A stretch of 64,000 nt of DNA from the NCBI RefSeq assembly GCF_902498995.1, contig NZ_CABVLY010000001.1, positions 248,001 to 312,000 of the forward strand. Reading direction: 5' to 3'. This document shows, piece after piece, positions 60,548-64,000 of this stretch. Origin of the DNA: Burkholderia anthina (GTDB taxonomy: Bacteria; Pseudomonadota; Gammaproteobacteria; Burkholderiales; Burkholderiaceae). The position numbers and the translations under genes were made by a program. The notes under the pieces are model-generated. The model saw only the letters and a program-made list of their open reading frames with translations. It searched no databases and was not told where the DNA came from. How positions within the stretch are numbered: the stretch's first letter is position 1; every line of letters starts with the position of its first letter.

Positions 60548-61048
60548 ATGAATCCGACGACGCTCGACGCACTCGCCGATTTTCCCCGCCTGCTCGAAGC
60601 CCATTTCGCCGCCGTGCCGGACGGCTATGCGCGCTGGACGCCCGACGACTGGCGCGGGATCCCGAGCGAGCACTTCTCGCCGCTCGGGCAGCTCTGCCAT
60701 GTGCGCGACATCGAGATCGACGGCTATCACGTGCGGCTGCGGCGCATGCTCGACGAGGATCGTCCGCTGCTGGTGTCGATCGACGGCGACGCGCTTGCAA
60801 CCGAGCGCCGCTACGACGCCGCCTACGCGTCCGACGTGCTCGCGGCGATTCGCGATGCGCGGCGCGACACGCTCGATCTGCTCGCGCGCCTCACCCCGGA
60901 ACAGTTCGCGCGCACCGGCGAGTTCGAAGGCTACGGCCCGCTGACCGTGCGTGGCCTCGTGCATTACCTGTGCAGCCACGATCAGCAGCATCTGGCCGGC
61001 ATGCAATGGCTGCTCGGCAAGATCGATGCAACGCTGCATGCGCGCTGA
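60548..61048 (+). CDS. DinB-family protein
   Basis: 166-residue four-helix DinB/YfiT-like protein, a metal-binding fold related to thiol S-transferases. Likely metal ligands are His in LCHVRDIE (about residue 55) and the two His of SHDQQHLAG (about 145-149). A GGAG lies eight bases before the ATG. Substrate unknown; homologues are often stress-induced or use low-molecular-weight thiols. Confidence 0.85.
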   Translation: MNPTTLDALADFPRLLEAHFAAVPDGYARWTPDDWRGIPSEHFSPLGQLCHVRDIEIDGYHVRLRRMLDEDRPLLVSIDGDALATERRYDAAYASDVLAAIRDARRDTLDLLARLTPEQFARTGEFEGYGPLTVRGLVHYLCSHDQQHLAGMQWLLGKIDATLHAR

Positions 61049-61207
61049 CTTGCGCGGATTCCGATGCGGTTGTCGGTGGGGCAGGGCACCGTCCCCGCAT
61101 TCCGATTGGCTCTTTTTTCTGGATAATCCATCCAGCCGCGCCTGGCTGACCGGTGCGTCGCGCGTGCCTACACTCCTAGCTTCATTCAACGCAAAAAGGA
61201 GTCAACC

Positions 61208-61981
61208 GTGGCCATTCACACGCTCGCAGACAAGATCGTCCTGATCGCAGGTGGCGCCAAGAATCTCGGCGGCCTGATCGCCCGGGACCTGGCGAGCCAC
61301 GGCGCGAAGGCGGTGGCGATTCACTACAACAGCGCGGCGTCACAGGCGCAGGCCGAGGAAACGGCTGCGGCCGTGCGCGCGGCCGGTGCGCAGGCCGCGA
61401 CGTTCCAGGCCGACCTGACGACGGCCGCCGCGGTCGAGAAACTGTTCGACGACGCGAAGCAGCACTTCGGCAAGATCGATATCGCGATCAATACCGTCGG
61501 CAAGGTGCTGAAGAAGCCGTTCACCGAAATCACCGAGGCCGAATACGACGAGATGTTCGCGGTCAACAGCAAGTCGGCGTTCTTCTTCATCAAGGAAGCG
61601 GGGCGGCACCTCGAGGATCACGGCAAGCTCGTCACGCTCGTGACGTCGCTGCTCGGCGCGTTCACGCCGTTCTACGCCGCCTACGAAGGATCGAAGGCGC
61701 CGGTCGAGCACTTCACGCGCGCGGCGTCGAAGGAGTACGGCGCGCGCGGGATCTCGGTGACGGCGGTCGGGCCGGGCCCGATGGACACGCCGTTCTTCTA
61801 CCCGGCAGAAGGCGCCGACGCGGTCGCGTATCACAAGACCGCGGCCGCGCTGTCGCCGTTCAGCAAGACGGGCCTGACCGACATCGAGGACGTCGTGCCG
61901 TTCATCCGCCATCTGGTGACCGACGGCTGGTGGATCACCGGCCAGACGATCCTGATCAACGGCGGCTATACGACGAAGTAA
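61208..61981 (+). CDS. SDR-family oxidoreductase
   Basis: 257-residue classical short-chain dehydrogenase. Cofactor motif is LIAGGAKNLGGLIARDL (about 11-27), catalytic Ser in VTSLLGAF (about 146), Tyr and Lys in YEGSKAPVEHF (about 159-163). The start is GTG at 61208, fixed by AAGGAG seven bases upstream. Substrate unknown. A LysR regulator follows in the same direction 184 bases on and could control it. Confidence 0.92.
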   Translation: MAIHTLADKIVLIAGGAKNLGGLIARDLASHGAKAVAIHYNSAASQAQAEETAAAVRAAGAQAATFQADLTTAAAVEKLFDDAKQHFGKIDIAINTVGKVLKKPFTEITEAEYDEMFAVNSKSAFFFIKEAGRHLEDHGKLVTLVTSLLGAFTPFYAAYEGSKAPVEHFTRAASKEYGARGISVTAVGPGPMDTPFFYPAEGADAVAYHKTAAALSPFSKTGLTDIEDVVPFIRHLVTDGWWITGQTILINGGYTTK

Positions 61982-62165
61982 TCAACGACGTCACGCTCGC
62001 CTGCGGTCGCCGCGGGCGAGCGGCGCACCGCAATGGCGCGTTTGCATGGACAATGGACGGGCGCGCGGGCACGAGGCCGCGCGCCCGTTTCTTCTGGGTC
62101 GCCGGAACCGGCCGCTGCGCACGACGGCGGCCGGTGACCGTTGCCCGAACCTACGTTTTCCGCCG

Positions 62166-63095
62166 ATGGACAAGCTGGATCAGGTCAGGATATTCCTTCA
62201 GGTTGCCGAGATGGGCAGCTTCATCAAGGCCGCGCACGCGCTCGACGTGCCGCGCGCGACCGTGTCGGCGGCCGTCCAGCAGCTCGAGACGGCGCTCGGC
62301 ACGCGGCTGTTGCATCGCACGACGCGGCAAGTCCAGCTGACCGCCGACGGCGCGCTGCTGCTCGAGCGCGGCCGGCGCCTGCTCGCGGAAGCCGACGAAC
62401 TCGACCGGCTGTTCCGGCGGCGCGATCGCGACGTGGTCGGGCGGCTGAACGTCGATGCACCGAGCCGGATCGCGCGCCGCGTGATTGCGCCCGCGCTGCC
62501 GTCGCTGTTTCGCCGCCACCCGAAGCTGCAACTGTCGCTCGGCTCGACGGACCGCTCGATCGATCTGGTGCAGGAGGGCGTCGACTGCGCGATCCGGGTC
62601 GGGCGGCTTGCGGACAGCAGCCTCGTCGTGCGGCCGCTCGGGCAGTTCGTGCTGATCAACTGCGCGAGCCCCGACTACCTGCGCGAATGCGGCGTGCCCG
62701 AGCACCCGGACGCGCTTGCGCATGGGCACTGGGCGATCGGCTATGCGTCGCCGACGACCGGGCGCGAACTCGACTGGGAATACTGCGCGGACGGCGGGCG
62801 GCACACGCTGGCGTTGCCGAGCCGCGTGATCGTCAACAACGCCGAAACCTATATCGCGAGCTGCATCGCCGGGATGGGGCTGATCCAGATTCCGCGCTTC
62901 GACGTCGCCCATCTGCTCGACAGCGGCGCGCTCGTCGAGGTGATGCCCGGTCACCGGGCCGAGCCGATGGATGTGTCGGCGGTCTATCCGCATCGTCGCC
63001 ACCGGTCGCGGCGGCTCAACGCGTTCGTCGAGTGGTTCGGGGAACTGATGGCGGATGCGTTGAACGACACGGGCGCGGCTGCCGGCGGCGACTGA
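62166..63095 (+). CDS. LysR-family transcriptional regulator
   Basis: 309 residues. Helix-turn-helix (about 3-62, GSFIKAAHALDVPRATVSAAV) and effector domain (about 90-295, with LVQEGVDCAIRVG and SCIAGMGLIQIPRF). It resembles the CrgA/AaeR group. The ATG at 62166 gives the standard N terminus MDKLDQVRIFL. It is convergent with another LysR gene 46 bases away. Confidence 0.92.
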   Translation: MDKLDQVRIFLQVAEMGSFIKAAHALDVPRATVSAAVQQLETALGTRLLHRTTRQVQLTADGALLLERGRRLLAEADELDRLFRRRDRDVVGRLNVDAPSRIARRVIAPALPSLFRRHPKLQLSLGSTDRSIDLVQEGVDCAIRVGRLADSSLVVRPLGQFVLINCASPDYLRECGVPEHPDALAHGHWAIGYASPTTGRELDWEYCADGGRHTLALPSRVIVNNAETYIASCIAGMGLIQIPRFDVAHLLDSGALVEVMPGHRAEPMDVSAVYPHRRHRSRRLNAFVEWFGELMADALNDTGAAAGGD

Positions 63096-63141
63096 CAGGC
63101 CGTCGGGCGCGAGCCGCGGCCGGGGGCAGGGTGGCGGAGGA

Positions 63142-64000
63142 TCAGCCCGCCTGCACGGCGAACCGCCGGGTGCGCCCCGTGGCGCGTACCGCCTCGATCA
63201 GCGCGGCACAGGCCCCGTCGGGCTTCGACGCGAACGCGTAAAAGCGCGCGGCCGGCAATGCCGGCAGCCCGTCATCCGGCCCGCATGCGCGCAGGCCGTC
63301 GCGCAACTGGCTGCGCGCGAGCGCCGTGACCGCGAAGCCCGCGAGCGCGGCCGACATGCAACCGGCCATGCTGCCGCTTTCGAACTGCACGCGAAACGGC
63401 CGCAGCGCGGCGGCGAGCGCGGACACGGCTGCTTCCCGGTACACGCAGGGCTCCGGAAACAGCGCGAGCGGCACGTCGCCTTCGGCGTCGAGTGCGGTGT
63501 CCGACGCGAATGCCCACACGAGCGGCTCCTCCCACAGCAGTTCCCCGGCCGAGTCGACCTGCCGGCATTGCTTGCCGAACACGACGTCGAGCCGGCCCAG
63601 CGTTTGCTCGCGCAGCAGCGATGCGGTGACGCCGACCTTCAGCTCGATCGACGAGCGCGGATGGCTGTCGCGGAACGTACGCAATACCTGCGGCAACCAC
63701 GTGCCCGCGAAATCCTCCGACGCGCCGACCCGCAGCGGGCCGTGTGCCGGCGCACCGCGCAGCCGCGCCCGCACTTCGCGCTCCATGTCGACGATGTTGC
63801 GGGCGTACGCATAGAGGGTGTCGCCGGCCGGCGTCAGTGCGACGCGGCGCGTCGTGCGTGCGAGCAGCACCGTGCCGGCTGCCTGCTCGAGCCGCTTGAT
63901 GTGGCCGCTGACCGCGGACGGCGTCAGCGCGAGGCGTTCGGCGGCCGGCGCGAAACCGCGGCTGTCGACGACTTCGAGGAAGGTGCGCAGCAGCGCGATG
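63142..64000 (-). CDS. LysR-family transcriptional regulator (5' end beyond the window)
   Basis: Partial gene read on the minus strand; its start lies past base 64000. The visible 285 codons begin inside the N-terminal helix-turn-helix (SRGFAPAAERLALTPSAVSGHI, then LEQAAGTVLLARTTRRVALTPAG) and include the whole effector domain (GASEDFAGTWLPQVLRTF). Only a few N-terminal codons appear missing. No function can be assigned. Confidence 0.88.
   Translation of the reverse strand, partial: IALLRTFLEVVDSRGFAPAAERLALTPSAVSGHIKRLEQAAGTVLLARTTRRVALTPAGDTLYAYARNIVDMEREVRARLRGAPAHGPLRVGASEDFAGTWLPQVLRTFRDSHPRSSIELKVGVTASLLREQTLGRLDVVFGKQCRQVDSAGELLWEEPLVWAFASDTALDAEGDVPLALFPEPCVYREAAVSALAAALRPFRVQFESGSMAGCMSAALAGFAVTALARSQLRDGLRACGPDDGLPALPAARFYAFASKPDGACAALIEAVRATGRTRRFAVQAG

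Overview
The window is a contiguous piece of a high-GC (about two thirds G+C) betaproteobacterial chromosome. Gene order and protein sequences point to Burkholderia, most likely the Burkholderia cepacia complex and its main chromosome. Supporting points are the ribF-ileS-lspA-coaBC-dut block, the livHMGF operon, icd beside a monomeric icd, clpS-clpA, nadA-nadC facing nadB, and Cys-free L33. The species cannot be fixed from sequence alone. I see no rRNA, tRNA, CRISPR array, prophage or intact insertion sequence. This is mostly core genome with a few accessory spots.

Layout. 0-9.2 kb: chromate transporter, Crp/Fnr regulator, Mpo1-like protein, a PanE-type reductase, a methyltransferase, a degenerate EAL protein, a DHA2 efflux pump, a DUF2917 protein and a citrate synthase fused to a helix-turn-helix. 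9.3-18 kb: permuted-looking class III CoA-transferase, GntR regulator, aldo/keto reductase, NiCoT nickel/cobalt transporter, a stand-alone EF-G, DUF192 protein, a small Ala/Lys/His-rich exported protein and an RluE-type pseudouridine synthase. 18-25 kb: two unrelated NADP isocitrate dehydrogenases in tandem, a small unknown protein, an AT-rich gap, an exported multicopper oxidase and CspA. 25.5-32 kb: ClpS-ClpA, an APC permease, a COG4705 membrane protein, Dut and CoaBC. 32.4-41.7 kb: LspA, IleS and RibF, divergent from PurN, RsmB-like methyltransferase, MscS channel and fatty acid desaturase. 42-48.9 kb: de novo NAD genes nadA, nadC and nadB, ribosomal proteins L28 and L33, RadC, FkpB and IspH. 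49-54 kb: a decayed branched-chain amino acid binding protein followed by an intact livHMGF operon. 54-64 kb: DUF2278, GNAT, ArgD with an unusual leader, a plant-type ferredoxin reductase, an epimerase-like SDR, RsuA, CopC, DinB, SDR, LysR and a second LysR cut by the window end.

How the genes work together: TCA/NADPH supply (icd, icd2), cofactor synthesis (nadABC, coaBC, ribF, panE-like, ispH), protein quality control (clpS/clpA, fkpB), translation (ileS, fusA, rpmB/rpmG, pseudouridine synthases) and envelope metal handling (multicopper oxidase, CopC, NiCoT, chromate transporter).

The observations most worth following are regulatory or evolutionary. The argD mRNA leader carries a strong promoter, a 27-codon open frame with four consecutive Arg codons and an intrinsic terminator, with no visible second promoter before argD. 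The liv substrate-binding gene is heavily eroded while its transporter genes are intact. A 16-bp perfect palindrome lies upstream of icd. Three array or interspersed repeats occur (8-bp units before chrA, 49-bp units before nadA, a palindromic element between nadA and nadC). Several genes have a -10 element so close to the start codon that leaderless mRNAs are likely.
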